A DNA stretch of 64,000 bases, taken from assembly GCF_007431345.1 (NCBI RefSeq), contig NZ_CP041730.1, positions 5,228,480 through 5,292,479 of the forward strand. The letters run 5' to 3'. This DNA is from Chitinimonas arctica. Lineage in GTDB: Bacteria; Pseudomonadota; Gammaproteobacteria; Burkholderiales; Chitinimonadaceae. The notes below the pieces were generated by a model that ran no database searches, was not told the DNA's origin, and saw only the letters and a list, made by a program, of their open reading frames with translations. Positions 36,978 through 46,271 of the stretch are shown in pieces (position 1 is the stretch's first letter; each line of letters begins with the position of its first letter). Both the position numbers and the translations under genes were made by a program.

Positions 36978-37441
36978 ACGATCTACATGCCCTTACCGAT
37001 TGGTGCGACGCCTTGCTGGCGAAGCTAGAGCCCGCCCAGCGCCGACAGCTGGCGCGCCAGATTGCCCTGGAGCTGCGCCGGGCCAATGCCCAGCGTATCG
37101 CGCAGCAAGTCACGCCGGAGGGCGAAGTATTCGTGCCACGCAAGGCAGGTAAAAGCCGCGACCAGCGCGGTAAACTACGGCGGCCAATGTTCGCCAAGTT
37201 GCGGACGGCGCGCTTTCTGAAGGCGCAGGCCGCAGCCAATGCCGCGACGGTCGGATTCGCTGGACGGGTGGGGCGTATCGCTCGGGTTCACCAGTTTGGG
37301 TTGTATGGCCGTCTGAAGCCAGGTGGGCCGGAGTATCGGTATGCATCACGGCAGCTATTGGGAATCAATGAGCCCGACCTCGCCATACTCACGCTTCAAA
37401 TCGAAAGGCACCTATCAGGCAAAGCAAAAATCACGCCTTAA
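36974..37441 (+). CDS. S: Tail completion protein S
   Basis: The 155-residue protein matches phage virion morphogenesis family gpS: LHALTDWCDALLAKLEPAQ at the N-terminus, ARQIALELRRANAQRIAQQ and RIARVHQFGLYGRLKPGGPE near 110. GTG at 36974 overlaps the R stop (GTGA). Cargo on the other strand follows. Confidence 0.92.
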   Translation: MNDLHALTDWCDALLAKLEPAQRRQLARQIALELRRANAQRIAQQVTPEGEVFVPRKAGKSRDQRGKLRRPMFAKLRTARFLKAQAAANAATVGFAGRVGRIARVHQFGLYGRLKPGGPEYRYASRQLLGINEPDLAILTLQIERHLSGKAKITP

Positions 37442-37488
37442 AAGCAGTAGTAACTTAAGGAAGTTTTCGGGACTTAAGATATTGAAGA

Positions 37489-38136
37489 CTATTGCTTATC
37501 AATTTCAAAACCGAGCTCTCGGCGTGCTTCGCTTTTTATCACCCCGCAAACTCTCTCGGCCTCGTCCTTCAGGCCCCACCAAATCTCACCCGGATTCGGT
37601 GAATAATGATCGTAATTAGCGAACGCCACCTGTAAATCGGTGGTCGCTTTTTCTGCCTCTAGCGATATAAACACGCCAATAATGCCTTTTATTTCGCTTA
37701 AGGAATTGACAGCATTTGCCAACTTAATCACATGAGATCTATATATTTCTGGGCGCTCGACATTTCTTTTCAACTCTATTTCTTGAGCACAGCACCCTGC
37801 ATTGGAAACAATGGCCGCTAAATTATTTAGCATGACCGTGTAATATTGCTGCTTAAATTGCCAACGCTGTTGAGCCACCCACCCGTTGCGGGCAAGTTCG
37901 CTTTTAACAGATTCGGTAGCTTCAGCCATTTGTTTCTGCTGATCCAAGAGCATCTTAAAATCTGCATGCGTTGCATAATTCTTTCCACGCTCACTAAAAT
38001 ACGCTGCAATCACTAAACCAAAGCAAATGCACACAAAATTAATAACGCCAAGTAACAAATATTCCTCCCATGACAGAGCTGCCGCCCCTTTAATCACCGC
38101 CTCAAGCGTTTTAATGTCAAGCTCACCAACCGTCAT
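37489..38136 (-). CDS. Membrane protein of unknown function (cargo between S and V)
   Basis: The 215-residue protein has one clear membrane segment (YLLLGVINFVCICFGLVIAAYF, near residues 26-47) followed by a coiled coil (50-90) and a helical cytosolic domain. I do not recognise the family. It is A/T-rich, runs against the tail genes and follows the Rap1a-like gene by 22 bp, so the two form a small lysogenic operon. A role in superinfection exclusion is possible but not shown. Confidence 0.68.
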   Translation of the reverse strand: MTVGELDIKTLEAVIKGAAALSWEEYLLLGVINFVCICFGLVIAAYFSERGKNYATHADFKMLLDQQKQMAEATESVKSELARNGWVAQQRWQFKQQYYTVMLNNLAAIVSNAGCCAQEIELKRNVERPEIYRSHVIKLANAVNSLSEIKGIIGVFISLEAEKATTDLQVAFANYDHYSPNPGEIWWGLKDEAERVCGVIKSEARRELGFEIDKQ

Positions 38137-38158
38137 TTTTACACCTTTCTATTGCGTG

Positions 38159-38560
38159 TCATTCTTTGGGATTTAGTTCACAAGGGAAGGAATCCACAAG
38201 AGCGTACCGAACAATAAAAATCGCTTCCTTGTGCCGGATTTCCGGATTATCCTTTAGCAGTTTTACAACAATGTCTTTAATTTGCTCCATGGTCACGTCA
38301 CCCCCAAAACAAAAGTGCGATATTAAGTAGTCTCGCGGCTTTGACACTTTAAATTCTTTCGCCGCCCGCAGTTCTACTGCCATGGTGAATAACTCAGCAT
38401 CGACGACACCTAGAATATAACTAGTCGCCATCAATCTTTCCCAATCTTCAGTCGAGTTAAGCTGCCTATAAAGGTCATTGCCTGTCTGCTCTGCTTTAAC
38501 CACACACAACACAGCAGCCAGAAAAAAATAAACAACCCATTTCTTCCAAGGTGCAGTCAT
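38159..38560 (-). CDS. Rap1a/Tai family immunity-like protein, exported
   Basis: The 133-residue protein has a signal peptide (KKWVVYFFLAAVLCVVKA) and resembles the Rap1a/Tai family: GNDLYRQL, a central YILGVVDAELFTMA and a C-terminal TMEQIKDIVVKLLKDNPEIR with a Cys pair (SHFCFG and DSFPCEL). Rap1a proteins protect against type VI amidase effectors; here the gene is carried by a phage without a visible toxin. GGAGGT lies 6 nt before the ATG at 38560, ruling out the 38674 start. Confidence 0.75.
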   Translation of the reverse strand: MTAPWKKWVVYFFLAAVLCVVKAEQTGNDLYRQLNSTEDWERLMATSYILGVVDAELFTMAVELRAAKEFKVSKPRDYLISHFCFGGDVTMEQIKDIVVKLLKDNPEIRHKEAIFIVRYALVDSFPCELNPKE

Positions 38561-38654
38561 AACTTCACCTCCATATAGAAAACCATATTGCAGCATAGAC
38601 CATATGAAAGGTGGTCTGGATTGCGGTGCAAGATTAATAATGATAACCCCCACA

Positions 38655-38673
38655 TGTCGCCAAACCCGGTACA
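38655..38673 (+). promoter_or_regulatory. Candidate late-activator (Ogr/Delta) site before gene V
   Basis: TGT-N13-ACA; the sequence TGTCGC-N6-CGG-N-ACAAC equals that of the P/O site outside the N positions. It lies 47-65 bp before the V start codon. Confidence 0.6.
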
Positions 38674-38719
38674 ACGTCTATAGCATGACCCGCGCCCCAG
38701 CGCCCGGCATCCTTGGTGC

Positions 38720-39331
38720 ATGGATACCGCCCCCGATCTCAATCGCCGTTTAGAAAGCCTCCTGCGTTTCGGCACCATCGCCGAAATCGATCACGACCGC
38801 GCCCTCTGCCGTGTGCAAACCGGCAAGCTGCTCACCGACTGGCTACCGTGGCTCAGCCCGCGCGCCGGGCAAACCCGTCAATGGAACCCGCCCACCAAGG
38901 GCGAGCAAGTGATGTTGCTTTCCCCGAGCGGCGATCCGGCCACCGGGGCCGTGCTGCCTGGCTTGTTTTCCGATACGCACAAAGCCCCCAGCAAACAACC
39001 CTCGCTACACGTCACCGCCTACCCGGATGGCGCCCGCATCAGCTACGACCACGCGCTGGGCGTGCTGGCCGCAACGGGTATCCAGTCCGCCCTGATCGAG
39101 GCCAGCGGCACGATTACCCTGGATGCGCCGAACACGGTCATAAAGGGCAACCTGCTGGTGGAGAAATCGCTGACCTACCTGGGCGGCATGGCTGGCTACG
39201 GCACGGCGACGGGTGCCGGCGGTGCGGTTGCGCGCATTCATGGCGATATCGCCATCGAAGGCAATCTATCCGCCACCGGTACCGTGATGGATGGCGGCGG
39301 CAACTCTAACCACCACTCGCACCATGACTGA
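38720..39331 (+). CDS. V: Baseplate spike protein V (P2 gpV)
   Basis: The product is the membrane-piercing tip of the tail. The 203-residue protein has an OB-fold N-terminal domain (FGTIAEIDHDRALCRVQTGK, LSPSGDPATGAVLPGLF) and a C-terminal beta-helix ending SNHHSHHD. The His-x-His there fits the iron-binding apex of P2 gpV. No strong Shine-Dalgarno is seen before the ATG. Confidence 0.92.
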   Translation: MDTAPDLNRRLESLLRFGTIAEIDHDRALCRVQTGKLLTDWLPWLSPRAGQTRQWNPPTKGEQVMLLSPSGDPATGAVLPGLFSDTHKAPSKQPSLHVTAYPDGARISYDHALGVLAATGIQSALIEASGTITLDAPNTVIKGNLLVEKSLTYLGGMAGYGTATGAGGAVARIHGDIAIEGNLSATGTVMDGGGNSNHHSHHD

Positions 39332-39338
39332 GGCCGGC

Positions 39339-39695
39339 ATGCACGGGATGAACGCGCGGACCGGCAAGGCCCTGGGCGACCTGGCCCATATCGAACAATC
39401 GGTGGCCGATATCCTGCTGACGCCCATCGGCAGCCGGGTGATGCGGCGCGATTACGGGTCGCTACTGCCCGAGCTGATCGACTACCCGGCCACGCCGTCC
39501 TACCAGCAGAAGCTTATCGCCGCGACCGCGATGGCAATCTTGCGCTGGGAGCCGCGCATTCGTCCGTCGCGTGTCATGGTGCATACGGGTGGCCTGGACG
39601 GCCGGACCAGCATCGAGCTGCAAGCCACCCGACAAGACGGCGTGTTTCGCGGCCAGGCCGTGGCCCTGTCGGTTTCGCTGCGAGGTGGCGCATGA
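39339..39695 (+). CDS. W: Baseplate protein W (P2 gpW)
   Basis: A gp25-like baseplate wedge protein of 118 residues with SVADILLTPIGSRVMRRDYG and AILRWEPRIRPSRV. In-frame ATGs are at 39324, 39339 and 39348; GAGG at 39330-39333 fits 39339. It overlaps J by 4 bp. Confidence 0.92.
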   Translation: MHGMNARTGKALGDLAHIEQSVADILLTPIGSRVMRRDYGSLLPELIDYPATPSYQQKLIAATAMAILRWEPRIRPSRVMVHTGGLDGRTSIELQATRQDGVFRGQAVALSVSLRGGA

Positions 39696-40576
39696 TCGAC
39701 TTCGCCCGCCTGCCACCGCCCAAGGTCGTCGAAACCCTGGACTTTGAAGCGATCTATGCCGCCAAGCTGGCGCGCTTCCAGCAGCTCTACCCCACCTTTT
39801 CCGCCGCACTGGAATCCGAGCCCGTGGTGAAGCTGCTAGAGCTGGCTGCTTACGACGAAATGACCCTGCGCGCCCGCATCAACGACGCCGCCCGCGCCGT
39901 GCTGCTGCCCTATGCCCAAGGCAGCGATCTGGAACAGTTGGCCGCGCTCCTGGGCGTGTCGCGGCTGGTACTCGATGCCGGCAACCCGCAAGCCGAGCCG
40001 CCGAGCCCGCCGCGCTACGAAGACGACGAGCGCCTACGCTTGCGCGCCCAGATGGCGCTGGAAGGCGAGACGGTAGCCGGTTCGCGCGATAGCTATGTGT
40101 TTCATGCGCTATCGGCGGACGCCCATGTGGCCGACGTGGCCGTAGACAGCCCCACGCCCGGTACCGTCCGCGTCACGGTGCTATCGGTCGAAGGCGACGG
40201 CACGCCCAGCCACGCGCTACTGGCGACCGTCTCGGCCTACCTGTCCGCCGACGAACGCCGGCCGCTTAGCGATACCGTACAAGTCCGGCCCGCCACCCTG
40301 AAGCCCTTCAGCGTGCGCACCGTCCTGCATCGCCGCCCCGGCCCCGATGGCGACCCCGCCGAAGCAGCGGCCCGCGCGGCACTGCAAACCTACCTGACCG
40401 ACTGCCGCAAGATCGGCCGCGACGTGCCACGCTCGGGCCTGTTCGCTGCCTTGCACGCCCCCGGTGTTGTGCGGGTCGAACTGGTGGAGCCGGCCGGCGA
40501 TCTGCTGATGGGGGCGGGGGAAGTGGCGCATTGCGCGGGCATCACCCTGGAGGTCGTCAACAGTGACGAACGCTAG
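39692..40576 (+). CDS. J: Baseplate assembly protein J (P2 gpJ)
   Basis: The 294-residue protein matches gpJ: IDFARLPPPKVVETLDFEAI at the N-terminus, ARINDAARAVLLPYAQGSDL near 65, RLRAQMALEGETVAGSRDSY near 125 and ADVAVDSPTPGTVRVTVLS near 150. It forms the baseplate wedge with I and W. Confidence 0.94.
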   Translation: MIDFARLPPPKVVETLDFEAIYAAKLARFQQLYPTFSAALESEPVVKLLELAAYDEMTLRARINDAARAVLLPYAQGSDLEQLAALLGVSRLVLDAGNPQAEPPSPPRYEDDERLRLRAQMALEGETVAGSRDSYVFHALSADAHVADVAVDSPTPGTVRVTVLSVEGDGTPSHALLATVSAYLSADERRPLSDTVQVRPATLKPFSVRTVLHRRPGPDGDPAEAAARAALQTYLTDCRKIGRDVPRSGLFAALHAPGVVRVELVEPAGDLLMGAGEVAHCAGITLEVVNSDER

Positions 40577-41228
40577 ACTGCTGCCACCCAATGCCACCCC
40601 CCTGGAACGGGCCGTGGCGGACAGCACCGCCACGCCGCTTGAACCGTCCGCGCTGCGTACCTTGTGGTCGGCCGATCATTGCCCGGCCCCGCTGCTGCCC
40701 TACCTGGCCTGGGCCATGTCGGTGGATGGCTGGGCGTTCGCACAAACCGATGCCCAGCGGCGCCAGCTGGTGCGTGAGTCCCTGGCCCTGCATCGCCGTA
40801 AGGGTACGCCCTGGGCGGTCAAGCGCGCCCTGGACATCATCGGCTTCGATAACCCACGGTTAGACGAACACCCGGCCGGCGCACATTGGGCCGAGTTCGA
40901 CTTGGCCGTCGTGGTAGAGGACCGCCCGCTCGACGACGCGGCCGTGGCCGATGCCCTGCGCATGGTTGCCCTGTTCAAAGCCGAGCGGTCCCACCTGCGC
41001 CGCTTCCAAGCCATTCAACGGGTACGCGGCCCGCTCTATGTCGCCACCGCCAGCTGCCTGGGCGAGACGATACGGGTGATGCCCTACCAGCCGCGCGACC
41101 TGCAACTGCCTCGCCTGCCGTTCACCGTCGGCGCAGCCATTACCCTGGTGGAAGTGGTGCATATCCGGCCGCGCACGCGCAGTTACGACGGTACCGCCCA
41201 CTACAACGGCACGCACGCATTCGGGTAA
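40563..41228 (+). CDS. I: Tail protein I (P2 gpI)
   Basis: A baseplate component of 221 residues with LLPPNATPLERAVADSTAT, followed by LWSADHCPAPLLPYLAWAMS, and RKGTPWAVKRALDIIGF. P2 gpI has 176 residues; the extra part is C-terminal. It starts with GTG at 40563, inside gene J. Confidence 0.92.
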   Translation: MTNARLLPPNATPLERAVADSTATPLEPSALRTLWSADHCPAPLLPYLAWAMSVDGWAFAQTDAQRRQLVRESLALHRRKGTPWAVKRALDIIGFDNPRLDEHPAGAHWAEFDLAVVVEDRPLDDAAVADALRMVALFKAERSHLRRFQAIQRVRGPLYVATASCLGETIRVMPYQPRDLQLPRLPFTVGAAITLVEVVHIRPRTRSYDGTAHYNGTHAFG

Positions 41229-41231
41229 TTC

Positions 41232-42941
41232 ATGGCAAACCTCAGCGAAGACAACCAATTCCCCGCGACGGTCTATCAAATCGAGCCGTCCGATTTAGTC
41301 CTGGGCGGCCCGGCCGGCGTAGTCAACCTGCAAGCCGGCCAACTGACGCGCCGCACGCGCTGGCTGTACAACTGGATAGCCGACAACGTGGTCGCCTCCG
41401 CCCTGGCCGGCAAGCTGCTGCGGCTGGACAACCTGGGCAGGCTGCCGGCCGATATCACCGGCAATGCCGCCACAGCCGACCGCTGGCAAACCCTGCGCAA
41501 GCTGTCCCTGTCTGGCGATGCCATGGGCAGCGCCCTGCTCGATGGCGGCAGCGACCCGACCTTGGTGTTGCAGCTGGCAGCCACCACCGTCGCAGCCGGT
41601 AGCTATGGCGCAGCCGATAAAACCCTGTCCCTGTCGGTCAATGCGCAAGGCCGGCTTACGGCCGCGTCGCAACAGGCCATCCAGTTGGCCCTGGCCCAAG
41701 TCTCGGGCCTGGTGGCTGCATTGAATGGCAAGCAGGCCAGCCTGGGCTTTACGCCAGAAAGCATCGCCAACAAAGGCGCGGCCAATGGTTACGCCGGGCT
41801 CGGTGCGGACGGCAAGATTCCGGCCGCCCAACTGCCGGCGCTGGCGATTACCGATACCTTTGTTGTCGCGAGCGAGGCCGCCTTGCTGGCGCTGGTGGCC
41901 GAGCCGGGCGACGTGGCGATACGGACCGACTTGCGGCGTAGCTTCATCCTGCGCACGGCCCCGACCAGCGTCCTGGCGAATTGGCAGGAACTGCTTACCC
42001 CAGACAATCAAGTCGCCAGCATCAACGGCCAGACGGGTGCGGTTGTGCTATCGGCCGCCAGTGTCGGCGCGGCAGCGGCGGCACATAGCCATGCCTTGCC
42101 CATTGGTGACGGCAGCATGCAGCGGCTGACCCTAACCACCGGCCAGCAGTTGAACTTCGCGGCCGGTAGCAATGTGGCCTTGGCTTTCAACGACGCCACC
42201 AAGACCGTCACGATCAGCACCTCCGGACAAATCAGCGGCAACGTGGAAAGCGCCGGCCGCTGGCAGTACGCGCGCGGCTTGTCGCTGACCGGCGATATCA
42301 CGGGCACCGTCGCCCTGGATGGCAGCGCCGATATTTATCTGGCTACTGCCTTGGCGAATACGGGCGTGGTCGCGGGGAGCTATGGCAGCGCGACGCATAT
42401 CCCGGTCGTGACCTTCGACGCCAAGGGCCGGGCCACCGCCGCCAGCCTGCAACCCATCGCGCCAAGTTGGGACGCCATCACCAGCAAGCCGACCACCTTG
42501 GCCGGGTTCGGTATCACCGATGCCGCCAGCCTGGCCGGCAATACTTTCACCGCCCCGCAAACCATCGCCGGCTCGCTGCCGGCCGGTACCGCCCTGGCAA
42601 CCATCGGCAGCACCGCGCAAGGCTTGATGCTGCGCGCGTCCGGCAATGGTGGGACCGCTAGCGCGGCGGTACTCACCTTTCTGCGGCCCGGCAGCTATGG
42701 GGCTTATTTCGGGCTCGATATCGACAACAAGTGGAAGGTCGGCGGCTGGTCGGTCGGCGCGGTGTCGTACGAGCTATGGCACGCCGGCAATTCCAGCAAG
42801 TTCACCGGCTCCTTGCCCTGGGCCAGTTTGACCGGTACGCCGACCACGCTTGCCGCTGCCGGCATCACCGATGCCGCCCCCCTCTCGCATAGCCATGCCG
42901 GCCTGTCGCTGGCACGGGTGCTCTTCTTCGCCAATTTCTAG
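41232..42941 (+). CDS. H: Tail fibre protein (gpH-like)
   Basis: The 569-residue fibre protein carries several fibre repeats: RWQTLRKLSLSGDAMGSALL and RWQYARGLSLTGDITGTVAL are homologous blocks, and TTLAGFGITDA and TTLAAAGITDA are the short phage-fibre repeat. It probably determines host binding. The N-terminal 50 residues should attach to the baseplate (gpI). Confidence 0.85.
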   Translation: MANLSEDNQFPATVYQIEPSDLVLGGPAGVVNLQAGQLTRRTRWLYNWIADNVVASALAGKLLRLDNLGRLPADITGNAATADRWQTLRKLSLSGDAMGSALLDGGSDPTLVLQLAATTVAAGSYGAADKTLSLSVNAQGRLTAASQQAIQLALAQVSGLVAALNGKQASLGFTPESIANKGAANGYAGLGADGKIPAAQLPALAITDTFVVASEAALLALVAEPGDVAIRTDLRRSFILRTAPTSVLANWQELLTPDNQVASINGQTGAVVLSAASVGAAAAAHSHALPIGDGSMQRLTLTTGQQLNFAAGSNVALAFNDATKTVTISTSGQISGNVESAGRWQYARGLSLTGDITGTVALDGSADIYLATALANTGVVAGSYGSATHIPVVTFDAKGRATAASLQPIAPSWDAITSKPTTLAGFGITDAASLAGNTFTAPQTIAGSLPAGTALATIGSTAQGLMLRASGNGGTASAAVLTFLRPGSYGAYFGLDIDNKWKVGGWSVGAVSYELWHAGNSSKFTGSLPWASLTGTPTTLAAAGITDAAPLSHSHAGLSLARVLFFANF

Positions 42942-42949
42942 GAACCACC

Positions 42950-43564
42950 ATGGCCGAGCTACAGACCTGGTACACCCTGCCGACCGAAATCGGCCTTGCC
43001 CGCATCGCCAATGCCATTGCCTTGGGCCAAACCATCGACCTAAGCCATATGGCGGTCGGCGACGGCAATGGCGCGGCCACCACCCCGAACGAGAAACAAA
43101 CCCGCCTCGTGCATGAGGTATGGCGCGGGCCGCTGAATCTGGTGACGGTCGATCCGCAAAACCCCGGCTGGATCACCGCCAACGTGGTGATACCCATCAC
43201 GGACGGCGGTTTCACCATTCGCGAGCTGGGCTTGTACGACAGCGCCGGCAACTTGATTGCTGTAGGTAATTGCGCTGAGCGCTACAAGCCCACCCTACCG
43301 CAAGGCATGGGCGTCGATACCGTGATGGAAATGGTTGTCGCCTTCGGCAATGCCGCCGTGGTCAATCTGACTGTTGACCCCACCAAGACCCTCGCCAGCC
43401 GGCAATGGGTGTTGCAGCTGATGAGCCTGCAAGCCCAGCTGCCACCGGGTGGCTTGCCCGGCCAAGTGTTGGTCAAGAAAAGCCTGGCGACCGGGGATGC
43501 CGAGTGGCGCGACGCCCGCACCCTGTTTAGCCGGGCCGAGCGGCTATTCCATTCGCAAATCTAG
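42950..43564 (+). CDS. Phage tail fibre N-terminal family protein (DUF3751-like)
   Basis: The 204-residue protein has the phage_tail_fib N-terminal pattern: WYTLPTEIGLARIANAIALG, LSHMAVGDGNGAATTPNE, then FTIRELGLYDSAGNLIAVG and PTLPQGMGVDTVMEMVVAF. It is probably a second baseplate-linked fibre, ending shortly after the attachment domain; later genes may supply the distal part. Confidence 0.85.
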   Translation: MAELQTWYTLPTEIGLARIANAIALGQTIDLSHMAVGDGNGAATTPNEKQTRLVHEVWRGPLNLVTVDPQNPGWITANVVIPITDGGFTIRELGLYDSAGNLIAVGNCAERYKPTLPQGMGVDTVMEMVVAFGNAAVVNLTVDPTKTLASRQWVLQLMSLQAQLPPGGLPGQVLVKKSLATGDAEWRDARTLFSRAERLFHSQI

Positions 43565-43618
43565 TCCGGGGCGCTTCGCCCGTTCGCTTTCAACTTCCTT
43601 TTCCTACTGGAGAATCCT

Positions 43619-43939
43619 ATGCCGACATTCGGCAAGACCTGCATTGCGCAGGCCGATACCTGGGTACCGCTTTACACCGCTGGTGCAGGCAAGGCCCCGA
43701 CTTTTAACTTGAACATGGTCAATTGCAGCGCCGGCGTGGTGACCGTCGGCTTTGCCATCGGCACGGCTGGCGTCACCAATGGCGACCGCCTGGAATTCAA
43801 TACCCCGCTCGATCCGGCTGGGCAAATCTCCAATGTGCTGGAACGCACCGGCATCCAAATGTCGGCCGGGGAATCCATCTATGTGCGGGCCAGCGCGGCC
43901 AATGTGGTGGATGCGCGCGCTTACGGCTACGAGGACTGA
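43619..43939 (+). CDS. Small virion-associated protein, unknown
   Basis: The 106-residue protein is predicted to be mainly beta strands, with conserved-looking core VTVGFAIGTAGVTNGDRLEF and MSAGESIYVRASAANVVDAR. It lies within the fibre cluster (3 bp before the next gene) and is probably a fibre-tip or decoration protein. Not recognised. Confidence 0.7.
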   Translation: MPTFGKTCIAQADTWVPLYTAGAGKAPTFNLNMVNCSAGVVTVGFAIGTAGVTNGDRLEFNTPLDPAGQISNVLERTGIQMSAGESIYVRASAANVVDARAYGYED

Positions 43940-43942
43940 GCC

Positions 43943-44857
43943 ATGGGTAGACGCATCCTTTCCAGTACTTCCGGCAACCTGGCGGCGCGCTCGATCTTTC
44001 CGTGGCCCGCTTCCGTGTCACGGCCTGCCGCGATAGGGGACAACACCGGCTCGTCAGCCGGCTATTTGCCCATTGGCTGGTTGACCGATGGCTCGGCCTT
44101 ACAGTGTTATTCGCTCAACGGCTTTGCGTTGATTAATGCGGCCGGCGTGCCGATCTGGACCAAGTTGCTGGCCGACTTCCCCAATGCAACCGCATTGGTG
44201 CGCGAGTCCATTTATCTGGATGCGGTGGATCAAGCGGCGTGGTTCCTGTCGTACAACGGCAATACCACGCCGGCCACGATGTATCTAAACAAGCTGGTTA
44301 TCGCGACCGGCGCGTTGACCGTGGTGGGGAGCTTTTCGGCGCAAGCGACCAACGCTTTGGCGAGCAATCAGCACCTGCTGACCCGCACGGTAGAGGGTGT
44401 CGGCAATCTGCAATTGTTCAGCACGTCCACCGTTAACGGCGGGGTGTACAAGTCCGTGCTGAACTACACGACCGGCGCCATGGTTTCCGGTCCGACCGCC
44501 ATCGTTGCCGGCAATGGCGTCGCGCTGGCCTACGCCGGTAGCGGCCTGGCCTACGTCAGCGCGGATGAGTCCTTGATTGTGGCAGCCGGGGCCGGCGTGC
44601 TGATGGGCTCCACCGCGACCGACAAGGTGATGCTCAGCCTATCCAAGAACGGCCGCCAGGCGACCATCCAAACCAGCCAGGACGGTTTCCCGCTGAGCAT
44701 GATTACCAACGCGACGACGGTCCTGCTACGCCATATCGGCGGCGGGCGCTTCACCACGTTTCACCCTATCGGCGGCCAGCGTTTGACGGGCGGTGTCTAC
44801 ACCCGCGCCGCGCTCGATGCCTGGCTAAACCAAGTCGCCACCCTGGCAGGACTGTGA
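43943..44857 (+). CDS. Tail-fibre-cluster protein, unknown
   Basis: The 304-residue protein has no signal peptide and is rich in beta-forming, Gly/Ala/Thr segments, for example TGALTVVGSFSAQATNALAS and GLAYVSADESLIVAAGAGVL, like a beta-propeller or receptor-binding domain. Its position after the fibre genes suggests a receptor-binding part. Not recognised by family. Confidence 0.65.
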   Translation: MGRRILSSTSGNLAARSIFPWPASVSRPAAIGDNTGSSAGYLPIGWLTDGSALQCYSLNGFALINAAGVPIWTKLLADFPNATALVRESIYLDAVDQAAWFLSYNGNTTPATMYLNKLVIATGALTVVGSFSAQATNALASNQHLLTRTVEGVGNLQLFSTSTVNGGVYKSVLNYTTGAMVSGPTAIVAGNGVALAYAGSGLAYVSADESLIVAAGAGVLMGSTATDKVMLSLSKNGRQATIQTSQDGFPLSMITNATTVLLRHIGGGRFTTFHPIGGQRLTGGVYTRAALDAWLNQVATLAGL

Positions 44858-45402
44858 AAATGAATAAAAGAGTGCATTTCCCTATCGAAACCGACCCGTC
44901 GTCCGGACTCATTGCATACCCAGACGAGATACAGCGGTTCGCCAATGCGGACCTCGCCACGATGCCGGGCCACCTGATCGTGGACTATGCGGGCGCGCTG
45001 GATTTGCCCGTCTACGTCCCGCCCACGCAGGCCAGCCTGCCGCTACTGGTGATTACCAAGGTCATCAGCGACCAGCCCGATAAAACCCTGGTGAACTTGG
45101 ACCGGCACGAAATCACCTGCCCGCAAGGTGCGACCCTGACCTTGACTGCCGAGCTACGCGGCGATGACGGCCAGGTGTTGCCCTACGCCGATAGCTTCCG
45201 CCTGCCGATCCGCCAGCGTGGCGGGCGCGATGGGTTACTGATTGGGCGTGCGGTGAACGGCAAGGTGACCGTGGTCGCCCCGTTTACTGCGCCAGGCGAT
45301 GATGGGGCGTGGCAGTGCGATGCGGCAGGTATTAATGCCGGCTTGCCGGACGATGCCCGGCTGAGGTTCGCGTGCCTGACCGTGAATGTCTATCGGGGCT
45401 GA
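44854..45402 (+). CDS. Tail-fibre-cluster protein, unknown
   Basis: The 182-residue protein overlaps the preceding gene by 4 bp (GTG at 44854; ATG at 44860 is the alternative). It has an Ig-like stretch, HEITCPQGATLTLTAELRGD with the C-terminal DARLRFACLTVNVYRG. It may be a chaperone or capping part of the fibre. Not recognised. Confidence 0.65.
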   Translation: MKMNKRVHFPIETDPSSGLIAYPDEIQRFANADLATMPGHLIVDYAGALDLPVYVPPTQASLPLLVITKVISDQPDKTLVNLDRHEITCPQGATLTLTAELRGDDGQVLPYADSFRLPIRQRGGRDGLLIGRAVNGKVTVVAPFTAPGDDGAWQCDAAGINAGLPDDARLRFACLTVNVYRG

Positions 45403-45833
45403 TTTTAGGGCGGCGGGTGCGAACTCCACCGCCCGCGCCTTTCCAAGCGGAGAGAGGTAAGCCCGCCCCCACTTCCCCCCGTGTGCTCCACGCGGGCGCC
45501 TCTCAACGCTCCTTACTTGGATAGAGCGAGAATCCGTGGGGCCGTGTTGAGCTGGCGCGGTCGATGGGATCATTTACCGCCAGGACGGGACGGCATCGCG
45601 TTGCCCGTGTACGCGCCGTGCCGGATCTGATTGTGACCCGCTGAACAGCGGGTTATTTTTTCCTGTCGCCTTGCCTCCGATACCGCAATCGGCACCTCAG
45701 CCCATCTGAAAATTTCTCTGTCCCGAATTCATCGGCAGCTAGGCAGCCCCTCGATTTGGTTTTAGTATGTGCAGCAACAAAACATGCCCTTGCTACTTGG
45801 GGCCTAAATAAATCAACCGAGGCGGATCGAAAC
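45403..45833. other. Non-coding stretch between tail genes and peptidase cargo
   Basis: No supported gene. GC-rich to about 45635 with no convincing reading frame on either strand, then a terminator (45636-45662) and the A/T-richer leader of the cargo. The composition change near 45660 probably marks the cargo boundary. Confidence 0.45.
45636..45662 (+). terminator. Rho-independent terminator of the V-to-fibre operon
   Basis: Stem ACCCGCTG-AA-CAGCGGGT (45636-45653), followed by TATTTTTT. Confidence 0.85.
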
Positions 45834-46271
45834 ATGAATAAAAATATCACCCTGATTGTCATTATCTCGGCCAATATCATGGTTACTGGCATAGCACATG
45901 CCACAAACCTTGTAACCAATGACTCGAATAAACAGGAAGCAGCGACATCTGAATCTAGCGCGCAAGTGAAAGAAATTCTGATTCAGTTTGACAAATCCAT
46001 GCTTGATAACAATGGCAAACCGAACATTGCAGCGCAACAGGAAATCTTGAATACAGTTGCAACACGCCATGGATTAACACTCACGTTAGATGCGATATTG
46101 AGCGGCGGCCTGCAATTGTGGTCAATTAATAAAAGAATCGCTGATGGCGATGCGGATATTCTTGCCGCCGACATAGAGAAAAGCAATACGTCGATCGTAT
46201 CTGCCACGCCAAACAAAAAGCTAACCATTGATTTGCCATCCCCCCCCAAGCGCATAAAACAAGTGCCTTGA
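45834..46271 (+). CDS. Exported stand-alone subtilase-prodomain-like protein
   Basis: The 145-residue protein has a signal peptide (NITLIVIISANIMVTGIAHA) and then a domain resembling the propeptide of the S8 peptidase encoded next door. Matching segments are KEILIQFD with DEIIVRFK, ATRHGLTLTL with ASMRHGRKAKL, LQLWSINKRI with VTLWKLDRFI, ADILAADIEKS with AETLATAMMKS and SATPNKKL with YAHPNYRT. It has no protease domain. It may inhibit or fold the peptidase, or protect the host. The ATG at 45834 is chosen over upstream 45756 because the signal peptide starts there. Confidence 0.72.
   Translation: MNKNITLIVIISANIMVTGIAHATNLVTNDSNKQEAATSESSAQVKEILIQFDKSMLDNNGKPNIAAQQEILNTVATRHGLTLTLDAILSGGLQLWSINKRIADGDADILAADIEKSNTSIVSATPNKKLTIDLPSPPKRIKQVP

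Noticed and set aside
45235..45573. 112-codon minus-strand ORF over the end of the fibre cluster
   Set aside because: Half of it lies opposite the 44854-45402 gene and it has no recognisable motif.
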